Shown: positions 42,186-53,418, counted from the stretch's first letter. The stretch: DNA of 64,000 nt from Deinococcus apachensis DSM 19763 (GCF_000381345.1 NZ_KB906404.1:122474-186473); one strand, 5' to 3'. Notes: a model not told the origin generated them from the letters alone. Numbers and translations are program-made.

Positions 42186-43274
42186 CTACTCCTCCAACAC
42201 CATAAATCGCAGGTCGAGATCGGGCAGCAACCGCACGAACTGATGCAGCAACTCCAGTGCCCCCTCCAGGTCGCGTTCGTCCAGCACCTCGACCGGGCTA
42301 TGGGTGTAGCGGTTGGCAACGGACACGGCGCCCGCCGGAATCCCCTTGCCCGTGTGCTGCAACGCCCCGGCGTCCGTGCCGATGCCCCGCAGGAGTTCGT
42401 GTTGAACGTCGATTCCTCCCTCCTGCGCGGCGGCGAGCAGACCGCGGCGCACGGCGGGGTGCGACAGCGTCGAGAAGTCCATCACCTTGATCGTGGGGCC
42501 CTGTCCCAGCCGCAGATGCCCGCCATTCACTTCCGGCGTGTCGTCGGCGGCCGTCATGTCGAGCGCGAGGGCCACGTCCGCCTCATGGGCGCGGGCAACG
42601 GCCGTGGCGCCCCGCAGACCTACCTCCTCCTGCACAGTGAAGGCGACGATCAGGGTGACAGGGGGCGGCTCGTCGCGGTAGCGCTCCAGCAGGGCGAGCA
42701 GAACGGCGCACCCGGCCCGGTCGTCCAGCGCGTGCCCGGTGTAGCGCCCGCTGTCCCGCCCCAGCTCCGCGAGGTCGCCGACGAAGCCCACCGGGTCCCC
42801 GACGCGCACGCCCATGCCCGCGGCCTCGTCCGCGCTGCGCGCCCCAATGTCCACGTACAGCTCCGGGTACGGCACGACCCGCCCGCGGTCGGCGTCGGTC
42901 AGGAGGTGGGCGCTTTTCGTGCCGATCACACCCAGCAGCCGGTCCTTCTCCGTGCGGACCCACACGCGCTGGGCGGGCAGGATGCGGTCGTCCGTCCCGC
43001 CGACCTTTTCCAGCCGCAGGAAACCGCCTGGCCCGATCTGCCGCACCCGGAACCCCACCTCGTCCAAGTGGGCGGCGAGGATCAGGCGCCGGGCGTCCTC
43101 TGTCGCCTGACGAACGGCGATCACGTTGCCGAAAGCGTCCACCTCCACCCGGTCGGCCAGCCCGGAGGCGGCGCGGAACACGGCGCGCACGATGTCCTCC
43201 TCGGAGCCGCTGGGGCCGGTGAGGCCGACGAGGTGGCGCAGGTGGGCGATGACGGCGTTCTCGGCAGCTGACAT
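42186..43274 (-). CDS. M42 family metallopeptidase
   Basis: A 362-aa TET-type aminopeptidase. Dinuclear metal-site residues: His in LAAHLDEVGF, Asp in GHALDDRAG, the Glu pair in TVQEEVGLRG, Asp in ALDMTAADD and His in NRYTHSPVEV. M42 enzymes form dodecameric shells that trim peptides released by larger proteases. Related sequences are sometimes annotated as endoglucanase M, but the metal motif supports a peptidase. ATG 43274 lies 6 nt after TATCCT. Confidence 0.93.
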   Translation of the reverse strand: MSAAENAVIAHLRHLVGLTGPSGSEEDIVRAVFRAASGLADRVEVDAFGNVIAVRQATEDARRLILAAHLDEVGFRVRQIGPGGFLRLEKVGGTDDRILPAQRVWVRTEKDRLLGVIGTKSAHLLTDADRGRVVPYPELYVDIGARSADEAAGMGVRVGDPVGFVGDLAELGRDSGRYTGHALDDRAGCAVLLALLERYRDEPPPVTLIVAFTVQEEVGLRGATAVARAHEADVALALDMTAADDTPEVNGGHLRLGQGPTIKVMDFSTLSHPAVRRGLLAAAQEGGIDVQHELLRGIGTDAGALQHTGKGIPAGAVSVANRYTHSPVEVLDERDLEGALELLHQFVRLLPDLDLRFMVLEE

Positions 43275-43364
43275 GGGGACAGGATAGGGGGTGCCGACCC
43301 GCGCAACGGGGTTGTGATGGCCCCATGCTACGTTTCAGGTCCCCACCCACTGCAGGAGGTCCCC

Positions 43365-44393
43365 ATGCGAACTCTCATGACGTTGACGCTCACGCTCGGC
43401 GCGCTCCTGTCAGCCTGTGGACAGCGTGCCGTCCAGCCCGCCGCCCTTGAACCCATGACGGCCAAGGCCGCGACGCTGGGGTATTGGGTCACGGCCACCG
43501 CCACTACCTGGGACGGGCAGCGGACCTACAAGCTGTGGGTGCCCAACGGGTACTCGCGGACCCAGGCCCTCCCCCTCGTGCTCATGCTGCACGGCTGCAC
43601 CCAGAACCCGGATGATTTTGCGGCCGGAACGCGCATGAACACTCTGGCAAATGCACAGAAGTTTCTGGTCATCTATCCCGACCAGCCCAGCAGCGCCAAC
43701 GCCAATAAGTGCTGGAACTGGTTCGAGCCGGGCAGCCAGCGGCGCGGCGCGGGGGAACCGGCTCTGCTTGCCGAGGTCGTGCGCTCGGTGAAGGCGGCCT
43801 ACAGCGTGAAGGGGAACCGCGTGTACGTGGCGGGCGTCTCGGCGGGAGGGGCGATGGCGGTCGTGATAGGTGCCACGTCCCCGGACGTGTTCGCGGCGGT
43901 GGGTGTGGACGCCGGGCTGGAGTACCAGGCCGGGACGGACCTGCCCACGGCCCTGCTCGCCCAGGCGCAGGGAGGCCCCGACCCCGACCGGCAGGGAGCG
44001 GCGGCCTACTCGACGATGGGGGCGTACCGGAGCCGCGTCCCCGTCATCGTCTTCCACGGCACGAGCGACCTGACGGTTGCCCCGGTCAATGCGGGTCAGG
44101 TGATCCGGCAGTGGATTCAGACGAACGACCTTGTGGACGACGGGAGGGACAATGATTCGCTGAACAGGCTCCTCGTGCGCGAGCAGCCGGGAACTGTTCC
44201 GGGTGGGCGGAGCTACGTGCGGACGACCTTCACCGACGCTAAGGGCCGGACCGTTTTCGAGAAGTGGATGGTGACGGGCATGAGTCACGCCTGGTCGGGC
44301 GGCAGCAAAGACAGGTCGTACACGGACCCCACCGGGCCGGACGCCTCGGGGCAGATGTGGCGCTTTTTCTCCCAGTGGACGCAGGGGGATTGA
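43365..44393 (+). CDS. Secreted PHB depolymerase/feruloyl esterase-type hydrolase
   Basis: A 342-aa alpha/beta hydrolase. Lipoprotein signal (LLSAC) and LVLMLHGCTQNPDDFAAGTRMN with the oxyanion segment. Catalytic triad: Ser in GVSAGGAM, Asp in FHGTSDLTVAPVN and His in GMSHAWSGG. The Esterase_phd family cleaves short polyhydroxyalkanoates or feruloyl esters; which applies is unclear. ATG 43365 follows GCAGGAGGT. A TACGTT box lies at 43329-43334. Confidence 0.88.
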   Translation: MRTLMTLTLTLGALLSACGQRAVQPAALEPMTAKAATLGYWVTATATTWDGQRTYKLWVPNGYSRTQALPLVLMLHGCTQNPDDFAAGTRMNTLANAQKFLVIYPDQPSSANANKCWNWFEPGSQRRGAGEPALLAEVVRSVKAAYSVKGNRVYVAGVSAGGAMAVVIGATSPDVFAAVGVDAGLEYQAGTDLPTALLAQAQGGPDPDRQGAAAYSTMGAYRSRVPVIVFHGTSDLTVAPVNAGQVIRQWIQTNDLVDDGRDNDSLNRLLVREQPGTVPGGRSYVRTTFTDAKGRTVFEKWMVTGMSHAWSGGSKDRSYTDPTGPDASGQMWRFFSQWTQGD

Positions 44394-44403
44394 GGGACGG
44401 CCC

Positions 44404-45234
44404 TTAAGCAGACTCGTCCCGCTCCGCGATCACCCGCACCACACCGAGGTCGCGCGTGGCATCACCCGCCGCCTCAGCCCAGCGTTGTGGCACCCTCAGC
44501 TCCACCAGGCCGCCGCGCACCAGGGGCGTCAGGCCCCGGGCGAGGGCGTCCCGCAGCGCCTCCTCCTCGTTGCGCCCGCCCCCCGGCACCTCGGCCAGGT
44601 CCAGCGTGAGCGTGACCCGGACCCTTCCCCCCGGCCCTCCCCCGGGGAGAGGGGTGAGCTGACTTGCCCGCACCTGCAGGGGTCCCATTTCGCCTGGGAG
44701 GTGTCGGGGCGGATGCAGGGCGAGCGGCACGTCCGCCTGTCCCATCCGCGCGAGGCCCTGCGCCTCTAGGACAGCGTTGGCGAGGCCGCTGCCGTCCGGG
44801 ACGGCTCCCTCCCGCGCCTCCTGCTCGGCGGAACGGGCGACGTGGTGCGCGTCCTGGGAGTGGCGGCCACTGTTGCGGGCGACGGCATACACCCACAGGT
44901 CCCGCAGGTGATGGCGGGCCGCCTCTCCTGTAGGGCTTTCCAGGATCGCCAGCAGGGCCGCCAATTCCAGATCGCTGTACAGCCGCGCTGCCGCACCCCC
45001 CGGCACCAGCCGCAATCCCGCCAGGATCGCCTCGGTCTCGGCCTCCAGCGACGTGCCGCCGGGACGCGCGCCGCTCGATTGCCGCACCTGCCGCGTCTCG
45101 GGCTGCACGGCCCGCGCCGCCCAGCCGGAAAAGGTCTGACGGCGCTCATGCCGGGTGCTGCCGTCAGTGTAGACGTGCCAGGTGTCGGCGTCGTCGGGCC
45201 GCGTGACTCTTGCTGGGCGCGTTTCGTCTGTCAT
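44404..45234 (-). CDS. RNase H-like domain protein
   Basis: A 276-aa protein. The N-terminal 150 residues fit an RNase HI fold: Asp in WHVYTDGSTR, Glu in SLEAETEAILAGLRL, Asp in ARLYSDLELAALL and Asp/His in SQDAHHVARSAEQEA. The C-terminal 120 residues are of unknown type. It could remove RNA from hybrids, but the second domain could redirect it. ATG 45234 has GGAGG upstream on its strand. It diverges from the phosphodiesterase gene. Confidence 0.72.
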   Translation of the reverse strand: MTDETRPARVTRPDDADTWHVYTDGSTRHERRQTFSGWAARAVQPETRQVRQSSGARPGGTSLEAETEAILAGLRLVPGGAAARLYSDLELAALLAILESPTGEAARHHLRDLWVYAVARNSGRHSQDAHHVARSAEQEAREGAVPDGSGLANAVLEAQGLARMGQADVPLALHPPRHLPGEMGPLQVRASQLTPLPGGGPGGRVRVTLTLDLAEVPGGGRNEEEALRDALARGLTPLVRGGLVELRVPQRWAEAAGDATRDLGVVRVIAERDESA

Positions 45235-45352
45235 CAGGCCCTCCTTCCAGAGTTGTAGCGCCGGTCCCTGTGACGTTTCAGGGAAAGAGGCTAAGGCAGG
45301 GCCACCGGGTGCGCTCCGCTCTGCTCCCCCTGCACCCAGTACGATGCCCGAC

Positions 45353-46024
45353 ATGCCCCACCCCCTCCTGCTCGGCCACCGCGGCTCGCCTCGGCAGCAC
45401 CGCGAGAACACCCTGCCCAGTTTTCAAGCGGCCCTGGATTCAGGCCTGGACGGCGTGGAGCTCGACGTGCGGCGCCTCGCGGACGGCACCCTGGTTGTCC
45501 ATCACGACGAGCGGCTGTTCGACGGGCGTCACCTGGCCGAGCTTACCCTCCGGCAACTCGCCCCCCACCCCGTGCCGACGCTGGAGGAGGTTTTCGGCTG
45601 GGCGGTGGACACGGGCGCGTATCTCAACGTCGAACTCAAGTACGAGTCGGTGCGGCCCGACGACCGGGTGGCGCGCACCGCCGAAGGATTGAGGCGTCAC
45701 GGGCTGGTGGGGTCCACCGTCGTGTCGAGCTTCAACCCACTCTTTCTGGCTGCCCTGCGGAACGTGGCCCCCGAGATTGAGCGCGGGCTGCTCTTCGACC
45801 GGTGGCCGGGAGTGATGCCGTTCCTCGCCGCCGGGCTTGGTGTGGCGGCCCTCCACCCGCACCACTCCCTCGTGACCCCGGGGCTGATGGACCTGGCCCG
45901 GCGCCGGGGCTGGCGCGTCAATGTCTGGACGGTGAACGACGTGGACCTGGCGCGGCGCCTGATCAGGCTGGGCGAGGCCGGGTTGATCGGGGACGTGCCG
46001 GAGGTCCTGCTTGCAGCCCGCTGA
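45353..46024 (+). CDS. Cytoplasmic glycerophosphodiester phosphodiesterase (UgpQ-like)
   Basis: Releases glycerol-3-phosphate from glycerophosphodiesters, 223 aa, no signal peptide. Motifs GHRGSPRQHRENTLPSF (catalytic His), GVELDVRRLADGTLVVHHDE (metal ligands, second His) and VNVWTVNDVDLARRLIRLGEAGLIGD. I prefer ATG 45353 because TACGAT ends 7 nt before it; an ATG at 45344 overlaps that box. It directly precedes a UgpB-type importer, the same pairing as ugpQ with ugpBAE in enterobacteria. Confidence 0.92.
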   Translation: MPHPLLLGHRGSPRQHRENTLPSFQAALDSGLDGVELDVRRLADGTLVVHHDERLFDGRHLAELTLRQLAPHPVPTLEEVFGWAVDTGAYLNVELKYESVRPDDRVARTAEGLRRHGLVGSTVVSSFNPLFLAALRNVAPEIERGLLFDRWPGVMPFLAAGLGVAALHPHHSLVTPGLMDLARRRGWRVNVWTVNDVDLARRLIRLGEAGLIGDVPEVLLAAR

Positions 46025-46038
46025 AGCGGTGTTATGCT
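46011..46038 (+). promoter_or_regulatory. Promoter of the UgpB-type operon
   Basis: TTGCAG (46011-46016) and TATGCT (46033-46038) with a 16-bp spacer. Start predicted near 46045. It overlaps the end of the phosphodiesterase gene. Confidence 0.6.
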
Positions 46039-46056
46039 GGCGCAAGAACACCAATC

Positions 46057-46070
46057 TGGAACCGTTTGGG
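46057..46070. promoter_or_regulatory. LacI-type operator-like site before ugpB
   Basis: TGGAACCGTTTGGG has the LacI-family core AANCGNTT and the left half TGGAAC shared with sites at 51154 and 60432. It lies just downstream of the predicted start site, where a repressor would block elongation. Confidence 0.5.
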
Positions 46071-46147
46071 ACGTGACGCCGGAGCTCTCCGCGCCACGTG
46101 ACGAACGCCTGACCTCGCCCCCGTACGCTCGGACCTTGGGAGGACTC

Positions 46148-47434
46148 ATGAAACGACTCATGCTCACGCTCGCCCTGACTGCCACCGCCTCGGCCCAGAC
46201 CGTCACGGTGGATTTCTGGCACTCGTTCGGCGACGCCAAGCGCGCGGGCTGGATTCAGGCCCGCGCCGACGAGTACAACAAGGCCCACCCCGGGGTGAAG
46301 GTCGTGCCCGCGTACAAGGGGGGCTACAATGATTCCCTCCAGGCGACCATCCTGGCCGCGCGTCAGGGCAAGCCGCCCGCCCTGGTCCAGATCTTCGAGG
46401 TCGGCAGTCAGCTCGCGCTGGACTCGGGAGCCTTCCAGCCGGTGAGCGGGATCAAGGCGGTGGACTTCAGCGACTACATCAAACCGGTGATCAACTACTA
46501 CACCATTGGCGGGAAGGTGAACTCGCTGCCCTTCAACTCGTCGAGCCCGGTGCTGTACTTCAACAAGAACCTGATGCAGAAGGCGGGGCTGGACCCCAAG
46601 CGGCCCCCCACGACGTATGGCGCGCTGCTCAAGGCCTGCGAGAAGATCAAGGCGGCGGGCCTCGACGCCAAGTGCATGACCGCGGCGGTGTACGGCTGGT
46701 TCGTGGAGCAGTGGATGAGCGAGCAGGGCGCCCTCCTGGTGAACAACGGCAACGGGCGTCAGGGCCGCGCGACCGCGAGCAACCTGGACAGCGCCGCCGC
46801 CCGCCGCATCTTCCAGTTCTTCAAGGACGTGAATGACAAGGGCTACTACACGTACACGGGCAAGCTGGCAGACACCGACGGCAGCAACGCGATCTTTAAC
46901 AACCAGAAGGCGGTGTTTAACCTCAACTCGACCGCCGATATCGGCAACGTGAATGACGCGGCGAAGAAGGCGGGGTTCGGGCTGGGGATCGGCGTGCTGC
47001 CCATCCCGGACGGGGTCAAGCGCAACGGCGTGGTGATTGGCGGGGCCAGCCTGTGGATCGCCAAGAACATCAGCAAGCCGCAGGCGGAGGCCGCCCTCGA
47101 CTTCGCGCTGTACATGACGAACACGAAGAACATGGCCGACTGGCATAAGCTGACGGGCTACTACCCGGTCCGCACCTCCTCCATCGCGCTGCTGCGCCGC
47201 CAGGGCTGGTTCACCCAGACGCCGCTGCAACTCGTGGCCTTTAACCAGTTGCTGGCGACCACCCCCAACGTCGCCTCAGCGGGGGCGCTGAACGGCACGG
47301 CGATCCAGACGCGCCAGATCATCGAACAGGGCATCCAGAAGGTGCTGGGCGGGCAGAGCGTGGACGCCGCGCTGAAGGACACCAAGGCGCAGGTGGACGC
47401 CGCTCTGCGCGAGTACAACCAGAACTTCCGCTGA
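46148..47434 (+). CDS. ugpB: Glycerol-3-phosphate-type ABC substrate-binding protein
   Basis: Periplasmic binding protein of 428 aa. Signal MKRLMLTLALTATASAQ, then a sequence close to UgpB (VDFWHSFG, VVPAYKGGYNDSLQATI, LPFNSSSPVLYFNKNLMQKAGLDPKRPP, VIGGASLWIA, WHKLTGYYPV). The presence of a GDPD gene upstream fits glycerol-3-phosphate or glycerophosphodiester uptake, although a LacI-type site suggests carbohydrate control. ATG 46148 has GGGAGGA before it. First of three ABC genes; no ATPase gene follows. Confidence 0.88.
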   Translation: MKRLMLTLALTATASAQTVTVDFWHSFGDAKRAGWIQARADEYNKAHPGVKVVPAYKGGYNDSLQATILAARQGKPPALVQIFEVGSQLALDSGAFQPVSGIKAVDFSDYIKPVINYYTIGGKVNSLPFNSSSPVLYFNKNLMQKAGLDPKRPPTTYGALLKACEKIKAAGLDAKCMTAAVYGWFVEQWMSEQGALLVNNGNGRQGRATASNLDSAAARRIFQFFKDVNDKGYYTYTGKLADTDGSNAIFNNQKAVFNLNSTADIGNVNDAAKKAGFGLGIGVLPIPDGVKRNGVVIGGASLWIAKNISKPQAEAALDFALYMTNTKNMADWHKLTGYYPVRTSSIALLRRQGWFTQTPLQLVAFNQLLATTPNVASAGALNGTAIQTRQIIEQGIQKVLGGQSVDAALKDTKAQVDAALREYNQNFR

Positions 47435-47441
47435 AGCCCGC

Positions 47442-47496
47442 CCGCGTGGCGCGCGCCCCGGAAGGCCGGGTGTGCGCCGCGCGGCTTTCCTTTTCC
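47442..47496 (+). terminator. Intercistronic attenuator between ugpB and ugpA
   Basis: CCGCGTGGCGCGC (47442-47454) pairs with GTGCGCCGCGCGG (47472-47484), 13 bp with two G-T pairs, followed by CTTTCCTTTTCC. It probably lets only part of transcription reach the permease genes. Confidence 0.6.
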
Positions 47497-47510
47497 TGCC
47501 CGGAGGATCC

Positions 47511-48464
47511 ATGACCGTCATTCCCACCGCGCCCACGGAGGCCGCCCCCGCCGCCCGGGAGACCACCGCGGCCCCCGCCTTCCGCGGCCGCCTGCTCCCG
47601 TGGCTCTTTCTCGCGCCCACCCTGCTTGTCCTCGCCGTCTTCCTGTACCTGCCCGCCGCGCAGACCCTCTCGCTCAGCACCTACCGCAGCAACATCGTCC
47701 TGGGCACCCGGCAGTTCGTGGGCCTCTCCAACTTCGCCGAGCTGTTGAGCAGCCCCGCCTACCGCCAGGTCGCCGGACAGACCCTGGCCTTCGTGGCGCT
47801 CGTCGTCGTGCTGGGGTTGGGTCTGGGGTTGGGGCTCGCGTGGCTGGCGAGCCGACCTATTCGCGGGGGGCGCATCTACCGGCTGCTGCTGATCTTCCCG
47901 TACGCGCTGTCCCCGGCGGTCGCGGGAACGTTGTGGCTCTTCCTGTTCAACCCCGAGGTTGGGGCCGTGAACCAGCTCCTCGGCTCGCTCTTCGGCGTGC
48001 GGCCCCGCTGGCTGGACGACCCCACCCTCGCCTTCGGGCTGGTGACCGCCGCCGCTGTGTGGAAGGGCCTGGGATACAACGTGGTCTTCTACCTCGCCGC
48101 GCTGACCAACCTGCCCAAGGAAGTGCTCGAAGCCGCCGAGATCGACGGGGCGAACGGCTGGCAGAGCTTCTGGCGGGTGGTCGTGCCGCTGCTCTCGCCC
48201 ATGACCTTTTTCCTGCTCTTCACCAACGTCGTGTACGCGCTGTTTGACTCCTTCGGGCTGGTGGACATCCTGACGCGTGGCGGGCCGGTCGAGGGGCAGG
48301 CGGGCGTGACGACCTTTCTGGTGTACCAGCTCTACGAGGACGCCTTCCGCAACTTCCGCACCGGCATCGCGGCGGCCGAGGCGGTGCTGATGCTGCTGCT
48401 CGTCGGCGTGATCACCCTGCTCCAGTTCCGCTTCGGCAGCCGGAGGGTCCACTATGGCGCTTGA
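47511..48464 (+). CDS. ugpA: ABC permease, UgpA-like
   Basis: Inner-membrane permease of 317 aa with six predicted helices and the EAA loop LPKEVLEAAEIDGANGWQSFWRVVVPLLSP. The cytoplasmic N-terminus of about 30 residues is Pro/Ala-rich. ATG 47511 follows CGGAGGA at 47501. It overlaps the next permease gene by 11 nt, so the two are translationally linked and presumably form the heterodimer channel. Confidence 0.9.
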   Translation: MTVIPTAPTEAAPAARETTAAPAFRGRLLPWLFLAPTLLVLAVFLYLPAAQTLSLSTYRSNIVLGTRQFVGLSNFAELLSSPAYRQVAGQTLAFVALVVVLGLGLGLGLAWLASRPIRGGRIYRLLLIFPYALSPAVAGTLWLFLFNPEVGAVNQLLGSLFGVRPRWLDDPTLAFGLVTAAAVWKGLGYNVVFYLAALTNLPKEVLEAAEIDGANGWQSFWRVVVPLLSPMTFFLLFTNVVYALFDSFGLVDILTRGGPVEGQAGVTTFLVYQLYEDAFRNFRTGIAAAEAVLMLLLVGVITLLQFRFGSRRVHYGA

Positions 48465-49320
48465 CCGGCTGGAGGTCCGGCGCGCGGCCCCGTCGGTGAG
48501 CGGGCGCAGGCGCCTCTCGCACGCCCTGACGCACGCCGCGCTCATCGTGGCGGTGTTTCTCGTCGCGGTGCCGCTGCTCTTCGCGCTCGTCAAGGCGACG
48601 CAGCCCAGCGATCAGGTCATCACGCCCAACCTGCTCCCCGGCGGGGCGTTCTTCAGCAACTTGGGGCGGGTATGGACCGAGGCGAACCTGGGGCGGTACA
48701 TGCTCAACTCGCTCATCGTGACGGTCGCGGTGGTCGTGGGCAAGACGATCCTCTCCGTCCTCGCCGCGCTCGCCTTCGTCTATTTCCGCTTCCCGCTGCG
48801 CTCGCTCTCCTTCGCCCTGGTGCTGTTCACCCTGATGCTGCCGACCGAACTGCTCATCGTGGCGCTGTTCGATCTCGTGTCCACGCGGCTGGGGTGGGCG
48901 AACTCGTACCTGGCGATCATCGTGCCATTCCTGGCCTCGGCGACGGGGACCTTCCTCTTCCGGCAGCACTTCATGAATATTCCAACTTCTCTGGCAGACG
49001 CGGCGCGGATTGACGGCTGCGGGCCGCTGCTCTTCCTGCGCCACGTGCTGCTGCCGCTGAGCCTGAACACCATCGGGGCGCTCGCCGTGATCCAGTTCGT
49101 GTACGTGTGGGACCAGTACCTCTGGCCCCTCGTGATCATGCAGAGTGATGAGCGGCAGGTCGTGCAGGTGGGCCTGCGGAAGCTGATCGACGTGGGCGGG
49201 CAGACCGACTGGGGCGCGGTGATGGCGGGCGCCATCGTGACCCTGCTGCCGCCGTTGCTGGTCTTCACGGTGTTGCAGGAGCAGTTCAGCAAGGGCTTCG
49301 CGCTCGGGCAGGACAAGTGA
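48454..49320 (+). CDS. ugpE: ABC permease, UgpE-like
   Basis: A 288-aa permease with six helices. EAA-type loop IPTSLADAARIDGCGPLLFLRHVLLPLS and the C-terminal EQFSKGFALGQDK typical of UgpE/MalG-like subunits. ATG 48454 lies inside the end of ugpA. As for the malEFG operon, the nucleotide-binding protein must be encoded elsewhere. Confidence 0.9.
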   Translation: MALDRLEVRRAAPSVSGRRRLSHALTHAALIVAVFLVAVPLLFALVKATQPSDQVITPNLLPGGAFFSNLGRVWTEANLGRYMLNSLIVTVAVVVGKTILSVLAALAFVYFRFPLRSLSFALVLFTLMLPTELLIVALFDLVSTRLGWANSYLAIIVPFLASATGTFLFRQHFMNIPTSLADAARIDGCGPLLFLRHVLLPLSLNTIGALAVIQFVYVWDQYLWPLVIMQSDERQVVQVGLRKLIDVGGQTDWGAVMAGAIVTLLPPLLVFTVLQEQFSKGFALGQDK

Positions 49321-49366
49321 CCCCGGCCTTCCCTGAAGTCCTCATCCTTCCCGCTATGATGCGCGG

Positions 49367-50188
49367 GTGATTCCGGGCGGCCTGCCAACCCACCGCTTTC
49401 CCGTGCTGGAAGCCCGCTTCGGGCCGCTGACGCCGATGGACGCGGGGATGCAGAGCCGGGTCTACGCGGCGGCGGGCGGCGACGTGGTCGTGAAGGTGTA
49501 CCGCAACCACCAGGGGCACCACCGCCTGGAGGCGGGGAACATGCGCCGCGCCGATCTCGGCGACTGGGTAGTGGACACCGTGGAGGCTGACGGCGTGGAG
49601 GCCCTGATCATGCGCCGCTTTCCGGGCCGCCCCCTGCGCGCCGCCGACGTGCCCGAGGCCCTGCCCCGCCTCCGTGAAATCCTGGAGGTCCTCCACCGCG
49701 AGCAACAGGGCCGGGTGGACCTGCGAAGGCTCAGAGAGAGACTCCGGCGTTTTCGCAGTTCCCTTGCGGCCTACCCGCTCGACGACCTCTTCGACGCGGT
49801 CGAGCTGCCGCTGGAACGGGGCCTGCTCGACCAGCCCGCCGCCTTCTGCCACCTCGACCTATGGCACGACAACATCCTGATCGCGCCGGGCGGCGACGTA
49901 CTGGTGATCGACTGGACGAAGGCGGGCTGGGACGACCCGTTGCGAGACGTGGCGCTCTTGAAAACCGGTACGCTCGATCTGCTCAACCCGGACGCCAGCC
50001 TGGACGCCGCCCTGACCTTCCTGCCCGACCAAAGCCCGGAGACGGTGACGCGGCTGCGCGCCTACCTGGCCCATACCTACCTGCACGACCTGTACTGGTT
50101 CCTGATGAACGAGCCGTATGAGTTCGACCGCCAGCAGCGGCTGAAATTGCCCCGCGCCCGGCATGTGCTGGCGCGTCTGCCGGGGTAG
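49367..50188 (+). CDS. Aminoglycoside phosphotransferase-like kinase
   Basis: A 273-aa protein of the APH/choline kinase superfamily. ATP-site Lys in DVVVKVYRN, catalytic Brenner motif [11 protein letters not shown] (HxDxxxxN) and metal-binding DWTKAGW. It probably phosphorylates a small metabolite; drug resistance is not implied. GTG 49367 lies 6 nt after TATGAT (leaderless). Confidence 0.85.
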   Translation: MIPGGLPTHRFPVLEARFGPLTPMDAGMQSRVYAAAGGDVVVKVYRNHQGHHRLEAGNMRRADLGDWVVDTVEADGVEALIMRRFPGRPLRAADVPEALPRLREILEVLHREQQGRVDLRRLRERLRRFRSSLAAYPLDDLFDAVELPLERGLLDQPAAFCHLDLWHDNILIAPGGDVLVIDWTKAGWDDPLRDVALLKTGTLDLLNPDASLDAALTFLPDQSPETVTRLRAYLAHTYLHDLYWFLMNEPYEFDRQQRLKLPRARHVLARLPG

Positions 50189-50288
50189 GCGGCGGGACAG
50201 CAGTATGGAGATTCCCCAAACGTTCCGTGACCCTTTTCTCCACCTGACTGTCATCTGACTCAGCCGTAGGGCGGCTTATGCTCCCTCC

Positions 50289-50570
50289 ATGACCCAGAAC
50301 GACGGACAGAACGACCAGGCCGCCGCCCAGATCGACGACCGTCTCATGCAGGACCTTCGTCAGCGCCTGGAGAGCGAGGGCGATCACATGCAGGTCAAGG
50401 ACGTGAACGGCGAGTACGTCGGCACGGTGGACCATATTGAGGGCGATCAGCTCAAGCTGACCCGCAGCGGCAGCCACGACGGCCAGCACCACTACGTCCC
50501 CCTCTCGCAGGTGCGGGGCATGGACGATGTGGCGGTGTACCTGAGTATCCCGCACAGCGACGTGCAGTAA
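50289..50570 (+). CDS. DUF2171 protein
   Basis: A 93-aa hydrophilic protein with the DUF2171 pattern ([28 protein letters not shown] ... HHYVPLSQV). PRC-barrel-like proteins of this kind are often stress-linked; the role is unknown. ATG 50289 lies 6 nt after TATGCT. Confidence 0.85.
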   Translation: MTQNDGQNDQAAAQIDDRLMQDLRQRLESEGDHMQVKDVNGEYVGTVDHIEGDQLKLTRSGSHDGQHHYVPLSQVRGMDDVAVYLSIPHSDVQ

Positions 50571-50678
50571 AGCGGCGGGGCGGAAGGGGCGGTGGGGGAA
50601 ACCTCGCCGCCCTGTTCGGCGTTTGGCCTAACTGCCCTGGCCGATGTGCTTTCCGCCCGGGTCTGGAAGGCTTTGCCC

Positions 50679-51145
50679 ATGTCGCCGACCGTGTGCTTCT
50701 ACCGCACCGCCCATCCCTTCTCGAACTTTCACCCCAGCGAGTTCACCGAGAACGGGGTGATCTACCACTGGGTCGAGCAGTACCTGATGGCGCGCAAGGC
50801 CCGGCTCTTCGGGGACCGGGAGAGGTTCGCCGCCATCCTGTCGGCCCGCACCCCCGCCGAGTGCAAGGCGCTGGGCCGCCAGGTCACCCCCTATGACGAC
50901 GCTGTCTGGACCCGCGAACGGTACGCCGCCGCGCTCGACCTGCTACGGCTCAAGTTCGGGCAGAACGCCGCGTTGCGGGAGGCCCTGTCGCCACGGGGAA
51001 CGCGCCTCTCGTCGAGGCGTCGCCCACCGACCGCATCTGGGGCATTGGCTTTTCGGAGAAGGAGGCAGAGGCTCATCGCCACGCCTGGGGCGAGAACCTG
51101 CTGGGCCGCGTCCTGATGGAGGTGCGGGCGGAGTTGCGCGGGTAA
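50679..51145 (+). pseudogene. NADAR (YbiA-like) gene with a frameshift
   Basis: The first part (ATG 50679, MSPTVCFYRTAHPFSNFHPSEF ... LRLKFGQNAALREAL) is a NADAR family N-terminus. Near 50988 the family sequence continues in another frame (ATGNAPLVEASPTDRIWGIGFSEKEAEAHRHAWGENLLGR) to a TAA at 51143-51145. Restoring one base would give an intact protein of about 155 aa. NADAR proteins hydrolyse N-glycosidic bonds in riboflavin intermediates or ADP-ribose-type molecules. It could be a real loss or a sequencing error. Confidence 0.85.
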
Positions 51146-51153
51146 GCCGATTT

Positions 51154-51182
51154 TGGAACCGTTCCCACCGTCATCGTATGCT
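51154..51182 (+). promoter_or_regulatory. Amylosucrase promoter with LacI-type operator
   Basis: TGGAACCGTTCCCA (51154-51167) contains the perfect odd palindrome GGAACCGTTCC. It sits just before the -10 box TATGCT (51177-51182), which lies 6 nt before the GTG start. A repressor here would block polymerase. Confidence 0.65.
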
Positions 51183-51188
51183 GTGCCC

Positions 51189-53128
<1,940 letters not shown>

Positions 53129-53132
<4 letters not shown>

Positions 53133-53317
53133 CCCGCCCACGCCGTGCCCGTATCTCGACCGAGGCGCTCCTGAACGCCGCCCGCCGCGCCGCCGAACGC
53201 CTGACCCAGCTCAGCCGCGACCCCGAGGTGCGCCGCGAGGCCGCGAACGTCGCCCGGGCTGTCACCCGGTTACTCAACGCCATCCGCCGGGCGGGCCGGG
53301 AGAGGCCGCCGGAGTAA
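53129..53317 (+). CDS. Small basic hypothetical protein
   Basis: A 62-aa Arg/Ala-rich helical protein ([57 protein letters not shown]). The GTG start overlaps the amylosucrase stop by 4 nt (GTGTGA), so it is translationally coupled. No family recognised. The coupling supports a real gene. Confidence 0.55.
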
Positions 53318-53388
53318 GGCGGTTCCCCGGCGCGAAGGGAGCTGTTCGCGCTGCCGGTAGCCTGGTTCCGTTCGGCTCTGGGTGAGCA

Positions 53389-53418
53389 TTGACCCTCCCC
53401 GCCTCTCCCCTGTATAGT
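53389..53418 (+). promoter_or_regulatory. rpmI-rplT promoter
   Basis: TTGACC (53389-53394) and TATAGT (53413-53418), spacer 18 bp. The leader to rpmI is about 100 nt, long enough for L20 autoregulation as known in other bacteria, but I could not identify an L20-binding fold. Confidence 0.7.
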
